Assembly: GCA_018714805.1 (NCBI GenBank)
Contig: DVMW01000011.1
Span: forward strand, 1-33,929
Direction: 5' to 3'
DNA length: 33,929 nt
Source: Candidatus Fimenecus excrementigallinarum
Lineage (GTDB): Bacteria; Bacillota; Clostridia; Oscillospirales; Acutalibacteraceae
The notes beneath the pieces were generated by a model. That model did not search any database, was not told the DNA's origin, and worked only from the letters and a program-made list of their open reading frames with translations. Position numbers and translations under genes: made by a program. Positions 1 to 8,272 of the stretch are shown piece by piece; position 1 is the first letter of the stretch; the number at the start of each line of letters is the position of its first letter.

Positions 1-157
1 TCAGGCCCTCTCGCGGTGCCCAAAATTTGCCGGCTTGGAGCGCACGGCAAATTTTGACCGCTTCGCCGCCCTCGCCTCGCTTTTTCCGCCACCGGCGGCG
101 CTTCGGCGACGGCGCCCGTCAGAGGGAGGAAAAGGGTTACTTCTGACTTTTGGTTTC
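1..157. repeat. 157-bp repeat, copy 1 (core of island A)
   Basis: This stretch is repeated almost exactly at 20851-21007; by eye I count about four mismatches, at offsets near 18, 135, 141 and 154. It contains a perfect 12-bp inverted repeat (21-32 against 45-56, arm CAAAATTTGCCG) around a 12-base loop, then a GC-rich stretch and a GTCAGAGGGAGG segment that is half of the common island hairpin. It is noncoding: the frames through it are short and carry no recognisable protein. The window begins inside the element, so its left arm is missing. Confidence 0.9.
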
Positions 158-660
158 ATTGCGGCCGGGACGTGTGCCCGTGTCGGGCTGGTTTTGCGGC
201 GGGAGCAAGCCCCCGCCCTACGGTATGCGCGCAATTGCCGATTCTTACACAGCCGGGACGTGTGCCCGTGTCGGACTGGGTATGGCGGGCATGGAAGCCC
301 GCCGCTACGCGGTCTAACATCTAATATCTAACAGCTGATGTCTAACAGGGGAGCAAGCCCCCGCCCTACCGTTCTGACTTCTAACATCTGTATTCTGATT
401 TCTGCCCGGGAAGCCCGCCACTACGCGTTCTAACATCTGATTTCTGAACTCTGAATTCTGACAGGGCTTATCTCTCCCTCCGGCTTTTGCCTGCGGCAAA
501 ACCCACCTCCCTCGTCAGAGGGAGGAATAGTTGTATCTGACTTTTGACTTTGTCCTCCTAACCCGGCATTTAACCTCTGACCTCTGACTTCTGAACTCTG
601 AATTCTGACAGGGGAAGCCGCCGCTGCGCGCACGATTTCGGGTATCCGCTCCCGCTCGCG
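158..660. repeat. Intergenic repeat island A (right arm)
   Basis: This is a mosaic of short modules with no credible gene. Heptad tracts of the form TCTRANN lie at about 314-348, 374-405, 427-464 and 567-612. Between them are hairpin-forming GC-rich modules: 198-217 (GGCGGGAGCAAGCCCCCGCC), a related one at 349-366, GGCTTTTGCC-TGC-GGCAAAA at 482-499 and CCTCCCTC-GTCA-GAGGGAGG at 506-525. A 51-bp module at 249-299 recurs in inverted orientation at 28884-28934 with about six mismatches. All heptads read TCTRANN on the plus strand, as expected for the right arm of an island. Confidence 0.85.
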
Positions 661-710
661 GCCTTCTACGGCGCGCGGCGGGCGCATAGAGATAAGGGGG
701 AGGGGTCGCG

Positions 711-1472
711 ATGCGGTATCTGGTTATCACGCGGAAAACGGCGCTGGCCGTTTTCCTGGCTGTCTTGGGGCTGTCCTTTGCGCTCGCGGGCGTGTCGCAG
801 CGGCTGTCCGCGCGGCCCGCGTCGGCCGGGGGCGGCGAAACGCCGGTCTATTGCGTGGAAACGGACGAAAAAAAGCTCGCCGTGACCTTTGACGCGGCCT
901 GGGGCGCCGAGGACACGGGCGAGCTTTTGGAAATTTTGGCGGAATTTGACGCGCGGGCGACGGTCTTTGCCGTCGGCGACTGGGTCCGGCAGAACCCGCA
1001 AAGTGTCCGCGCGTTTTACGAGGCCGGGCACACGATAGGGAATCACTCGGATACGCACAAGGCCTACGGCTCGCTCGCCTTAGAGGCGCAGCGCGCCGAC
1101 ATGGAGGCCTGCTCGGACGCGGTGGAGGCCTGCGTCGGCGTCCGTCCCAAGGTGGTGCGCGCGCCGTCGGGCGACTGGAACGCCGACACGGTCCGCGCCG
1201 CCGCCGCGCTCGGGATGCAGGCGGTGCAATGGTCGGTGGACAGTCTCGACTGGCAGGGGCTGTCCGCCGCGGAAATGGTCGAGCGCGTCACGGCCGCCGC
1301 CGAGCCCGGCGCCATTCTGCTGTTCCACAACGGCGTCGAAAACACGCCCGCGGCCTTGCGCGAAATCCTGCGCATTTTATCGGCGGACGGCTACCGCTTT
1401 GTCCCGGTGGAGGAGCTTTTGTACGGCGCAGACGCGCGCGTGGACAGCGCGGGGCGGCAGTACCCGGCGTAA
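711..1472 (+). CDS. Polysaccharide deacetylase (NodB domain, PdaB-like)
   Basis: A 253-residue metal-dependent carbohydrate esterase of family CE4, probably removing N-acetyl groups from peptidoglycan or another surface glycan. Residues about 7-27 form one hydrophobic signal anchor, so the enzyme should face outside. The NodB motifs are visible: TFDAAWG (motif 1), NHSDTH (the HSxxH metal site) and RAPSGDWN (motif 3), ending in a typical LLFHNG segment. The second Asp of the usual TFDD is Ala, a substitution also found in PdaB-type members. The start follows a GGGGGAGGGG ribosome binding site. It stands alone between island A and the convergent fucosidase gene; no clear terminator is seen at 1473-1546. 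Substrate is inferred only. Confidence 0.88.
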   Translation: MRYLVITRKTALAVFLAVLGLSFALAGVSQRLSARPASAGGGETPVYCVETDEKKLAVTFDAAWGAEDTGELLEILAEFDARATVFAVGDWVRQNPQSVRAFYEAGHTIGNHSDTHKAYGSLALEAQRADMEACSDAVEACVGVRPKVVRAPSGDWNADTVRAAAALGMQAVQWSVDSLDWQGLSAAEMVERVTAAAEPGAILLFHNGVENTPAALREILRILSADGYRFVPVEELLYGADARVDSAGRQYPA

Positions 1473-1546
1473 GCTGTCGGGCGCCGAACCCAATATGGTT
1501 TTGGGCTGCCCGAAGCCGGGCCGGGCTCGATTCTCTTACCCCCGGC

Positions 1547-2902
1547 TCACCACGGCCGGTACGCCCCGGTCGCGCAGACCTCGGCGCGGTCGATGTACGG
1601 CTCGTTGCGGCAGCGCGTGATGCGCACCTCGAGCCGGTCGGTCGTGACGGGACGGTCGAAAATGGCAATCCGCGAAAAGCCAATCACCGTGCCGCGGAAC
1701 ACGCGTTGCCCGTTTGCGTAAATCTCAAACGCCTCGACGCGCTGGGACTTGGTCGTGTCCTCCGAAAGGCGCACGCGGTCCACGGACTGCCGGGGAAAGT
1801 CGAGCGCTACGGTAAAGCCGCCGTCCGCGTCCGTGCGCCGGGCGTCCAGCACCAGGCTGTCCTCTTTTTGCAGCCACGCGCCCATTTCCCGCAGCCGCTT
1901 GACGTCGGCCTTCGGCAAAAGGCCCTTGCGGTTGGGCGGGACGTTCAAAAGCAGCAGGGCGTTGCTGCCCGCCGAGGTGTAGTAAATTTTCATCAAATGC
2001 CGCAGGGATTTCAGCGTGTACCGCTGCAGCGGGTGGTAGAACCACCCGAGCCGGATGGACACGTCCACCTCCGCCGGGTACCACATGAAGTCGTCGTAGT
2101 TCGCGAGAAATTCCCGCGAGCCGAGGTCGGGGAGCATCGCGTCCTGGCAGCGCTTCTGGAATTTGCGCAGGTCGTCGTCCTGCTGGCAGTTGGCGGCCAG
2201 GTTCTGCTGGTCATAGGCGAAGCGCGGCACGACGTTCCATTCGCTTTCGCGCGTTTTGCCGCTTTCGTTGCCAATCCACCGCACGTCCGGCGCGCAGCCC
2301 GACATGACAATCTCCGGCTGCAGCTCGACCGCCGTGCGCCAGATGCGCTCGAAGTCGTATTTCTGCTTGGGCTGTCCGGCCGCGTCCGCGCCGCACGCGC
2401 CGTCGAGCCAGAGCATGAAAATGTCGCCGTAGTTCGTTAAAAGCTCGGTCAGCTGCGCGATGTAGAAGTCGTTGTAGGCGGGCGTGCCGTACAGCGGGCA
2501 GTTGCGGTCCCAGGGGGAAAGGTACACGCCGAATTTCAGTCCGTATTTGCGGCAGGCGTCGGAAACCTCGCGCACCACGTCGCCGCGCCCGCCCTTGTAG
2601 GGGCTGTTTTTGACGGAATGCGCGGTCGTTTTCGTCGGCCAGAGACAGAAGCCGTCGTGGTGCTTGCAGGTCAGGATAACGCCCTTCATGCCCGCGGCGG
2701 CAATCGCCTCGCACCATTGCTCGGCGTTTTGCGCCCTGGGGGCGAACACGCGCTCGGACTCTTTGCCGCTGCCCCACTCGCGGTTCGTAAAGGTGTTGAC
2801 CGTGTAGTGGACAAAGGCGTAAAAGCGCAGGTCCTGGATAAGGAGCTGGCGGCGGTTCGGGACAATGCTTGTGTACAAATCGATGCGTTCCTGTTCGGTC
2901 AT
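1547..2902 (-). CDS. Alpha-L-fucosidase family protein (GH29)
   Basis: A 451-residue glycoside hydrolase of family 29, which removes alpha-linked L-fucose from glycans such as mucin or milk oligosaccharides. The catalytic domain shows the family block TCKHHDGFCLWPT (His81-His82) and the nucleophile region FMLWLDGA (Asp167). A C-terminal beta-sandwich of roughly 110 residues follows. No signal peptide is present, so it is probably cytosolic. The start at 2902 follows an AGGAGG site with ideal spacing. A strong intrinsic terminator lies only about 22 bases upstream, at the end of the preceding lipoprotein gene, so its own promoter is not obvious. GH29 members vary in linkage preference, and the exact specificity cannot be read here. 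Confidence 0.9.
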   Translation of the reverse strand: MTEQERIDLYTSIVPNRRQLLIQDLRFYAFVHYTVNTFTNREWGSGKESERVFAPRAQNAEQWCEAIAAAGMKGVILTCKHHDGFCLWPTKTTAHSVKNSPYKGGRGDVVREVSDACRKYGLKFGVYLSPWDRNCPLYGTPAYNDFYIAQLTELLTNYGDIFMLWLDGACGADAAGQPKQKYDFERIWRTAVELQPEIVMSGCAPDVRWIGNESGKTRESEWNVVPRFAYDQQNLAANCQQDDDLRKFQKRCQDAMLPDLGSREFLANYDDFMWYPAEVDVSIRLGWFYHPLQRYTLKSLRHLMKIYYTSAGSNALLLLNVPPNRKGLLPKADVKRLREMGAWLQKEDSLVLDARRTDADGGFTVALDFPRQSVDRVRLSEDTTKSQRVEAFEIYANGQRVFRGTVIGFSRIAIFDRPVTTDRLEVRITRCRNEPYIDRAEVCATGAYRPW

Positions 2903-2923
2903 GGCGGCCTCCTGTTCGGGTTT

Positions 2924-2958
2924 AAAAAAGCGCGTCCCAAAGCCTTGGGACGCGCTTT
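2924..2958 (-). terminator. Intrinsic terminator after lipoprotein gene
   Basis: A perfect 14-bp inverted repeat (2927-2940 against 2945-2958, arm AAAGCGCGTCCCAA) has a 4-base loop and is followed on the minus strand by a run of six U. It sits between the lipoprotein stop and the ribosome binding site of the GH29 gene, so it either ends that transcript or attenuates read-through into the fucosidase gene. Confidence 0.9.
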
Positions 2959-2985
2959 GCTGCGTGGGGGAAGGGTTCTGCGGTT

Positions 2986-4059
2986 TTAGGCGTCGGCGCG
3001 GTCGGCCCAGCCGAACTGGTAGTAGGTGTTCGCGCCGCAGTCGAACTCGACGGTCTGCGTGCCCAGGGGCGCGAGCGTGCCCTCGCCGGTGACGGTGGCC
3101 GTGACGTGCATCGTCCGGTCGTAGGAGAGCGTCAGCAGCTCGTCGGTCGCGGCGTCAAACGTCGCGGTGATGGTCAGCGAGGTGAAGGCCATCTCGTAGC
3201 CGTTTATCGTAAAGGAGTTTTCCGGCCGGTTGAGCTTCTCGAGCACGGCGGCCTCGTCGCGGACGTTTATCGCGCGCAGGATGCTCTGCGTTTCGGGCTT
3301 CACGTGCAGCTCCACCGTGCGGGTAAGCTCGGTGACGACGTCGTTTTCTTCCGAATCCTTTTCGGTCGTTTCGTTGACGGAGGAGTAGGCGGCCTCCAGG
3401 TCCGCGTCCGTCAGCGCGGTCAGGTCGTCGGAGCCGTAGAGGTACAGCAGGTCCGTCAGGTCCGTCCCGGCGGCGAGCGTCTCGTTTTCGGGCAGCACCG
3501 AGGAAATGCCCTGCATCGACATATCCTTAAACAGGCGCGCCGCCTTGGAGATGGGCGAGCCGTCGTCCTGCACGCTGCCCGCCTCGTCCGTAAAGGTGAT
3601 GGTGCCGTCGTCGACCCAGAAGCTTTCCGAACGGATGGTTTCGGGCTTCTGCGCCTTCACGGCGTTGGCGAGCTCCGTGTAATAGGCGAGCACCTCGGTG
3701 CGGTTGCCGTTGAGCGCGGCGAGGTCCGCCTCGTCCAAAAGCCCCATGACGGCGTTAAACACGTCCTCCTTCTCGCCGAAGCGCGCGCGCAGGTCGTAGT
3801 ACCCGAGCTCGACGGTCACGTCGTCGGTCTTGTTTTCGTAATCCTCAAACAGGTTGGAGAGCGTCTCCGCGTCAATCAGGTCGCGCAGCTCCCCGTAGGT
3901 AAAGGTAAAGCGCGCGTCGCGCAGGTCCGTCTTCAAGGTGACCGCGACGGGCTCGGGGCCCGCGTTTGCGGACAGGCTCAGCTCGCAGCCGGAAAACGCG
4001 GCGGCGCACAGCGCCAGGACCAGAACCAGACAGCCAACTTTCCAAACTCTTTTTTGCAT
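2986..4059 (-). CDS. Putative lipoprotein of unknown function
   Basis: A 357-residue secreted protein. The N-terminus has basic residues (MQKRVWK), a hydrophobic stretch and a lipobox-like AAAFSGC, giving a lipidated Cys around residue 24. The rest is acidic and rich in Thr, Asp and Glu with repeated beta-type segments, and no enzyme motif is recognised. Two ATGs lie close together at 4065 and 4059; the AAAGGGGA site touches the first and is well spaced from the second, so 4059 is preferred. It follows the M28 peptidase by 16 bases and is probably cotranscribed with it, ending at the terminator at 2924-2958. The function is unknown; an extracytoplasmic role is inferred from the lipoprotein signal. 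Confidence 0.75.
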   Translation of the reverse strand: MQKRVWKVGCLVLVLALCAAAFSGCELSLSANAGPEPVAVTLKTDLRDARFTFTYGELRDLIDAETLSNLFEDYENKTDDVTVELGYYDLRARFGEKEDVFNAVMGLLDEADLAALNGNRTEVLAYYTELANAVKAQKPETIRSESFWVDDGTITFTDEAGSVQDDGSPISKAARLFKDMSMQGISSVLPENETLAAGTDLTDLLYLYGSDDLTALTDADLEAAYSSVNETTEKDSEENDVVTELTRTVELHVKPETQSILRAINVRDEAAVLEKLNRPENSFTINGYEMAFTSLTITATFDAATDELLTLSYDRTMHVTATVTGEGTLAPLGTQTVEFDCGANTYYQFGWADRADA

Positions 4060-4075
4060 AGTCATTCCCCTTTGC

Positions 4076-5347
4076 TTATTCCTGCGCCTTGGCGGCGTCG
4101 TGCGGAAGACCCTCTGCGTCATAGAGGAACGCGGTTTCCAGCAGCACGTCGATGCCCGCTTCCAGCGTTTTCAAATCCAGATTGTCGGCGGTGTCGCCCC
4201 GGGTGTGGTAGTACCGCGCGGGGGCGGGGTCCATCGCCGCAAGCGTCGCGGCCCGTAGGCCGCTCTGGGCGAGCGCGGCCGCGTCCGACGCGCCGAAAAA
4301 GACCTTGGCGTACGGCAGGTCGAGCCCGGCGTTCTTCGCGCCGCGCTGCACAAGCGCCGCGGCGCCCGCGTCGAGCCGCACAAGGCCGGTCATGTCCTTG
4401 TTGTAAACGCCGAGGAAGGCGTAGTCGCGCAGCGTGTCGGTTACGATGTAGACCGTCTCCACGCCGTCGTCGGGGTGCGCCCTGGCAAACGCCTTCGCCC
4501 CGCGCAGCCCCGCCTCCTCGCAGCCCATGGAGACCGCCGAGACCTCGGTGTGCGCAAAGCGAATGTCGTTGGCGGCGAAAAAGCGCAGCACCGCCATGGA
4601 GGCAAAGACGCCGGTCAGGTTGTCGTTCGCGCCGTCGACCGGGCGCTTCCAGTTGACGAAGAAGGCCCCGGGCAGCACCAGCAGCGTTGTGAGCGCCGCG
4701 AGGACGAGCAGCACGGTGTCCACGGCGCTTGAAAATTCGAAAAAGGCGAGCACGTCGAGCACGAGCTGCACAAAAACGGAGCCGAACGCCGCGCCGACCA
4801 CGGCGGCAAACAGCTTCCCGCCGCCGAGGCGCAGGTACGTCCACTCATAGGCGGAATCCATATGCCCGCAGAAAACGATGCGCCGGCGCACCTCCTTTTC
4901 GGGCGCGCGGGTGCAGATGACGTTCTGCGACCGGCGGCGCGGGAAAAGCGGGTCCAAAAGCGGCTTGTAAAGCAGGAATTCACAGACGAGGAAAAGAAGG
5001 GAAAGCACGGTCAGCGCCGTTGCGGCGGCGAGCGCGGCGGTGCGCCCCGCCCCGAACACGCCCGCAAGCGACAGGCACAGCAGCACCCCGGAGACGAGCA
5101 TCAAAACGACGTCCGTGAGCACCCAGCCCAGAAACGCCTTGGGGTGCAGCTCAAAATCCTCGACCTCCACGCGGTCGGCGACGGATTTCATGGATTCCGC
5201 GACATACGCCTGCGCCCGGCGCTCCGCCTCCTCGCCCGAGGGGCGCGGGCCGATTTCCTTGCAGACGCGCTTGATTTCCCGCGCGGCAAAATTGGCCATT
5301 TCGCGCCGGCGCGAGGGGTAATTTGCATTGCTTTCGCGAGCGAGCAT
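4076..5347 (-). CDS. Membrane-associated M28 family zinc peptidase
   Basis: A 423-residue peptidase of the M28 (aminopeptidase Y) type. The expected metal ligands appear in order: FCGHMDSA (His162), GANDNLTG (Asp242), MGCEEAGLRG (Glu277-Glu278), VTDTLRD (Asp304) and a late YYHTRGDT. Hydrophobic helices occur at about 74-97, 104-127, 177-203 and 208-231, the last two inserted inside the peptidase domain between the first and second ligands. A peptidase fold broken by two membrane segments is the unusual point. The start at 5347 is set by GGAGGT six bases upstream; the ATG at 5353 directly abuts that site. It heads a minus-strand unit with the lipoprotein gene. The substrate is unknown. Confidence 0.85.
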   Translation of the reverse strand: MLARESNANYPSRRREMANFAAREIKRVCKEIGPRPSGEEAERRAQAYVAESMKSVADRVEVEDFELHPKAFLGWVLTDVVLMLVSGVLLCLSLAGVFGAGRTAALAAATALTVLSLLFLVCEFLLYKPLLDPLFPRRRSQNVICTRAPEKEVRRRIVFCGHMDSAYEWTYLRLGGGKLFAAVVGAAFGSVFVQLVLDVLAFFEFSSAVDTVLLVLAALTTLLVLPGAFFVNWKRPVDGANDNLTGVFASMAVLRFFAANDIRFAHTEVSAVSMGCEEAGLRGAKAFARAHPDDGVETVYIVTDTLRDYAFLGVYNKDMTGLVRLDAGAAALVQRGAKNAGLDLPYAKVFFGASDAAALAQSGLRAATLAAMDPAPARYYHTRGDTADNLDLKTLEAGIDVLLETAFLYDAEGLPHDAAKAQE

Positions 5348-5419
5348 CGACATACCTCCATGGGAAACGGCCGTTTTCCAAAGCCCCGCCTGCGGGGCGC
5401 AAACGACCTACTATACGGT

Positions 5420-5448
5420 ATTGTATCATAAACTCGGGGCAAAGTCGA
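5420..5448 (-). promoter_or_regulatory. SigA-type promoter for M28 peptidase unit
   Basis: On the minus strand TCGACT (5448-5443) lies 17 bases from TACAAT (5425-5420), about 73 bases upstream of the M28 start. The -35 matches the consensus in four of six positions and the -10 in five of six. Prediction by eye only. Confidence 0.5.
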
Positions 5449-5517
5449 TAGAAAATTCCAAATTTCCCACCGGAAAATGTACGGCGCGCCGTCTTCGCCG
5501 CGGGCGCGAAAAAACGG

Positions 5518-5546
5518 TTGACAAAGCCGGACAGACCTTCTAAAAT
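5518..5546 (+). promoter_or_regulatory. SigA-type promoter for vanY-GH35 unit
   Basis: TTGACA (5518-5523), a 17-base spacer and TAAAAT (5541-5546) form a near-consensus housekeeping promoter, 44 bases upstream of the DD-carboxypeptidase start. Confidence 0.85.
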
Positions 5547-5589
5547 AGGGGCGAGCAAACGCCCGGTCCGGGCGGCGGGGAGGCAGGCC

Positions 5590-6438
5590 ATGGCAAAAAA
5601 ACCAATCCCGAAGCGCGTGATGCGCGCGCGGCTTTTGTGCGCGGGGGTGCTGCTGTGCCTGCTTGCCTCGACGGCGGTGGGCTACGCGGTTACCGAGCAG
5701 AGAAAGGCGGCCGCGCCGGCCGAACCCGTCCCGACGGCGACCTCGCCGGCCGCGCCCGCGGCCGAAATGCCCGAGACGACCGTGCCCGAAACGACCGCGC
5801 CGGCCGAAACCGAGCCCGCAACCGTCCCCGAGGGGCTGTTCCCCCGCGCCGGGGCGGACGAGGTGCTGACCGTCACGCCCGAGGGCGACAACTGGGCGCT
5901 GACGCCCGTGGGCTACCGCTACCGGCTGCCCGCCGACTATGTCCCGGAGCTTGCCGCGGCGGTGGAGGGGGCGGACGAGCAGCTGGACGCGCGCGTTGCG
6001 CCCGCCTATGCCGAAATGTATGCGGCCGCCAAGGCCGAGGGCTGCACGCTCACGCCCTACGCCGGGTACGTGACCCAGGCGCGCCAGGCGGAGCGCTATG
6101 CGAGCCGCGTGCAGACGCTGGTTGCCGCCGGGCAGGACGAGGCGTCCGCAAAGCTCGCGGCGGCGAAGCGCGTCGAGCCCGCCGGGGCGAGCGAGCACAA
6201 CGCGGGGCTCGCCATGGACGTCGGCTCGGCGTCGGCGGATTTCGTCAACACGGCGGAATACGCATGGCTTGCGGCCCACGCGTGGGAATACGGCTTCGTG
6301 GAGCGCTACCCGGCCGGCAAGACGGACGTGACCGGCATGGAGGCCGAGCCGTGGCACTGGCGGTACGTCGGGAAAGCGGCGGCGCGCGCCATGCATGAAA
6401 GCGGACAGTGCCTGGAGGAATACCTCGGGCTCATATAA
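5590..6438 (+). CDS. D-alanyl-D-alanine carboxypeptidase, M15B (VanY-type)
   Basis: A 282-residue zinc peptidase that trims the terminal D-Ala of peptidoglycan stem peptides. Residues about 11-33 form a signal anchor, followed by a Pro/Thr/Glu-rich low-complexity linker (about 40-82). The M15 domain has the metal motif SEHNAGLAMD (His203, Asp210) and EAEPWHWRYVG (Glu253, His256). No VanS/VanR or ligase gene is near, so this is probably cell-wall maintenance rather than vancomycin resistance. The start at 5590 has a GGGGAGGC site at 5577-5584. An upstream in-frame ATG at 5518 lies on the -35 box and is rejected. The GH35 gene begins 31 bases downstream. Confidence 0.92.
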   Translation: MAKKPIPKRVMRARLLCAGVLLCLLASTAVGYAVTEQRKAAAPAEPVPTATSPAAPAAEMPETTVPETTAPAETEPATVPEGLFPRAGADEVLTVTPEGDNWALTPVGYRYRLPADYVPELAAAVEGADEQLDARVAPAYAEMYAAAKAEGCTLTPYAGYVTQARQAERYASRVQTLVAAGQDEASAKLAAAKRVEPAGASEHNAGLAMDVGSASADFVNTAEYAWLAAHAWEYGFVERYPAGKTDVTGMEAEPWHWRYVGKAAARAMHESGQCLEEYLGLI

Positions 6439-6469
6439 AGCAAAGCACCAAAAACGACAGGAGTATCTT

Positions 6470-8260
6470 ATGCTGACCATCGAAAAAGGCCGGTTCCGAC
6501 TGGACGGCAAACCGTTTTCCGTTTACGCGGGCGCCATGCACTATTTCCGCGTCCCGCGCGAGCATTGGGCCGACCGGCTCGAAAAGCTGAAGGCGGCGGG
6601 CTTCAACACCGTGGAAACCTACGTCTGCTGGAACCTGCACGAGCCGAGACCCGGGCAGTTCGACTTTTCCGGCGGGCTCGACCTCGCCGCATACCTGCGC
6701 GAGGCGGCGCGGCAGGGGCTGTACGCCATTGTGCGGCCCGGCCCCTACATCTGCGCGGAATGGGATTTCGGCGGCTTCCCGGCGTGGCTTTTAAAGGACG
6801 AGAATATGCGCCTGCGCTGCAACTATCCGCCGTACCTTGCGGCGGTGCGCCGGTATTACGAAGCGCTCGCCGGCGAGCTGCGGCCGCTGCTTGCGAAAAA
6901 CGGCGGGAACGTGCTGATGCTTCAGGTGGAGAACGAGTACGGCTCCTACGGCAACGACCACGCGTACCTCGAGGCCGTGCGGCAGATTATGCTCGACGTC
7001 GGGCTCGACGAGCTGCTGTTCACCTCCGACGGCGACTGCGACTGGATGCTGTCGGGCGGGGGGCTGCCCGACGTGCTCAAGGTCATGAATTTCGGCTCGC
7101 GCGCGAAAACGCTTTTGAAAAAGCTCGACCGCTACCAGAAGGACCGGCCGTATATGTGCGGCGAGTTCTGGTGCGGGTGGTTCGACCACTGGGGCGACGT
7201 CCACCACACGCGCCCGTCGCAGCAGGTCGCGGGGGAAATTCAGGATTTCCTCGACATGGACGCGAGCTTCAATATGTATATGTTCCACGGCGGCACGAAT
7301 TTCGGCTTTACCGCCGGCGCGAATTACGGCAAGGGCTATGAGCCGACGGTCACAAGCTACGACTACAGCGCGCTGCTGAACGAATGGGGCGGGTACACCG
7401 CCGCCTACCACAGCGTGCGGCGGCTTTTGTGCGAAAAGCAGGGGATAGAGCTGACGCGCCTGCCCGACGAGCCGAAGCTGCAGGCGCCCGGGACGGTGCG
7501 GCTCACCGAGGCCGCGCCGCTGTTTGAGAACCTCGACGTCCTCGGCGAAACGCACGAAACCGCGAGCCCGCGCTCCATGGAGGCGTTCGGGCAGAATTTC
7601 GGCTACATCCTGTATTCCGTGACCGTCCGCGGCCGGTACGAGGCCGCCCGGCTGCGGGTAGAGGGCGTGCACGACAACGCGTACCTCTATATCGACGGCG
7701 ACCTCAAGGCGACCTATTACCGCACGGACAACCCGAAGCGGGAGGAAAACGACGGCTTTTCGGTGCGCCTGCCCGCCTTTTCGGGGGAAAAGCGGATTGA
7801 CATTCTGGTCGAGGCGATGGGCCGCGTCAACTACGGCCCGCACCTGTATGACCGCAAGGGGCTGCGCCGCGTCGCGCTCGGCAACCAGGAGCTGTTCGGC
7901 TTTACGGTGCGCACCCTGCCCTTCGAACGGCTCGACGGCCTGCGGTTCGAAAAGCCCGGTCGAAAGGACGGCCCGCGGTTTTTGCGCGGGACGTTTGACG
8001 CGAAAACGGACGCCGACACCTTCGCCGATATGCGGGGCTTCCAAAAGGGCTGCGTGTTCGTCAACGGCTTCAACCTCGGGCGGTACTGGGCGCGCGGCCC
8101 GCAGGCGACGCTGTATGTGCCCAGGGGCCTTCTGCGCGAGACCGGCAACGAGCTTATCGTTTTTGAGCAGGAGGGGACCGACCGCGACGGCGTGCCGCTT
8201 CTCGACCACCCGATTCTCGATATGCCGAAAAAACGCTGGTATCAATTCTTCCGAAAGTAA
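6470..8260 (+). CDS. Beta-galactosidase, GH35
   Basis: A 596-residue glycoside hydrolase of family 35 that removes terminal beta-galactose from glycans. Family blocks are clear: WNLHEPRPGQFDFSG (about 54-68), VRPGPYICAEWDFGGFPAWL (88-107), LMLQVENEYGSYG with the acid/base Glu (residues 154-156), YMCGEFWCGWFDHWG with the nucleophile Glu232, and FHGGTNFGFTAGAN. C-terminal beta-sandwich domains end in FNLGRYW, the usual jelly-roll segment. It lacks a signal peptide, so it should act in the cytosol on imported oligosaccharides. The start at 6470 follows ACAGGAG. With the fucosidase at 1547-2902 it suggests use of galactosylated and fucosylated host or plant glycans; that link is inference. Confidence 0.95.
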   Translation: MLTIEKGRFRLDGKPFSVYAGAMHYFRVPREHWADRLEKLKAAGFNTVETYVCWNLHEPRPGQFDFSGGLDLAAYLREAARQGLYAIVRPGPYICAEWDFGGFPAWLLKDENMRLRCNYPPYLAAVRRYYEALAGELRPLLAKNGGNVLMLQVENEYGSYGNDHAYLEAVRQIMLDVGLDELLFTSDGDCDWMLSGGGLPDVLKVMNFGSRAKTLLKKLDRYQKDRPYMCGEFWCGWFDHWGDVHHTRPSQQVAGEIQDFLDMDASFNMYMFHGGTNFGFTAGANYGKGYEPTVTSYDYSALLNEWGGYTAAYHSVRRLLCEKQGIELTRLPDEPKLQAPGTVRLTEAAPLFENLDVLGETHETASPRSMEAFGQNFGYILYSVTVRGRYEAARLRVEGVHDNAYLYIDGDLKATYYRTDNPKREENDGFSVRLPAFSGEKRIDILVEAMGRVNYGPHLYDRKGLRRVALGNQELFGFTVRTLPFERLDGLRFEKPGRKDGPRFLRGTFDAKTDADTFADMRGFQKGCVFVNGFNLGRYWARGPQATLYVPRGLLRETGNELIVFEQEGTDRDGVPLLDHPILDMPKKRWYQFFRK

Positions 8261-8272
8261 GGAGTTTTCCCC

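Noticed and set aside
430-687. Open frames in the repeat islands encoding NSEFR/SEVR-type repeats
   Set aside because: They are by-products of the 7-base period, which stays open in several frames; they lack ribosome sites and conserved domains.
5590-6438. Vancomycin resistance locus
   Set aside because: Only a VanY-type carboxypeptidase is present; no vanHAX, vanS or vanR genes are in the window.
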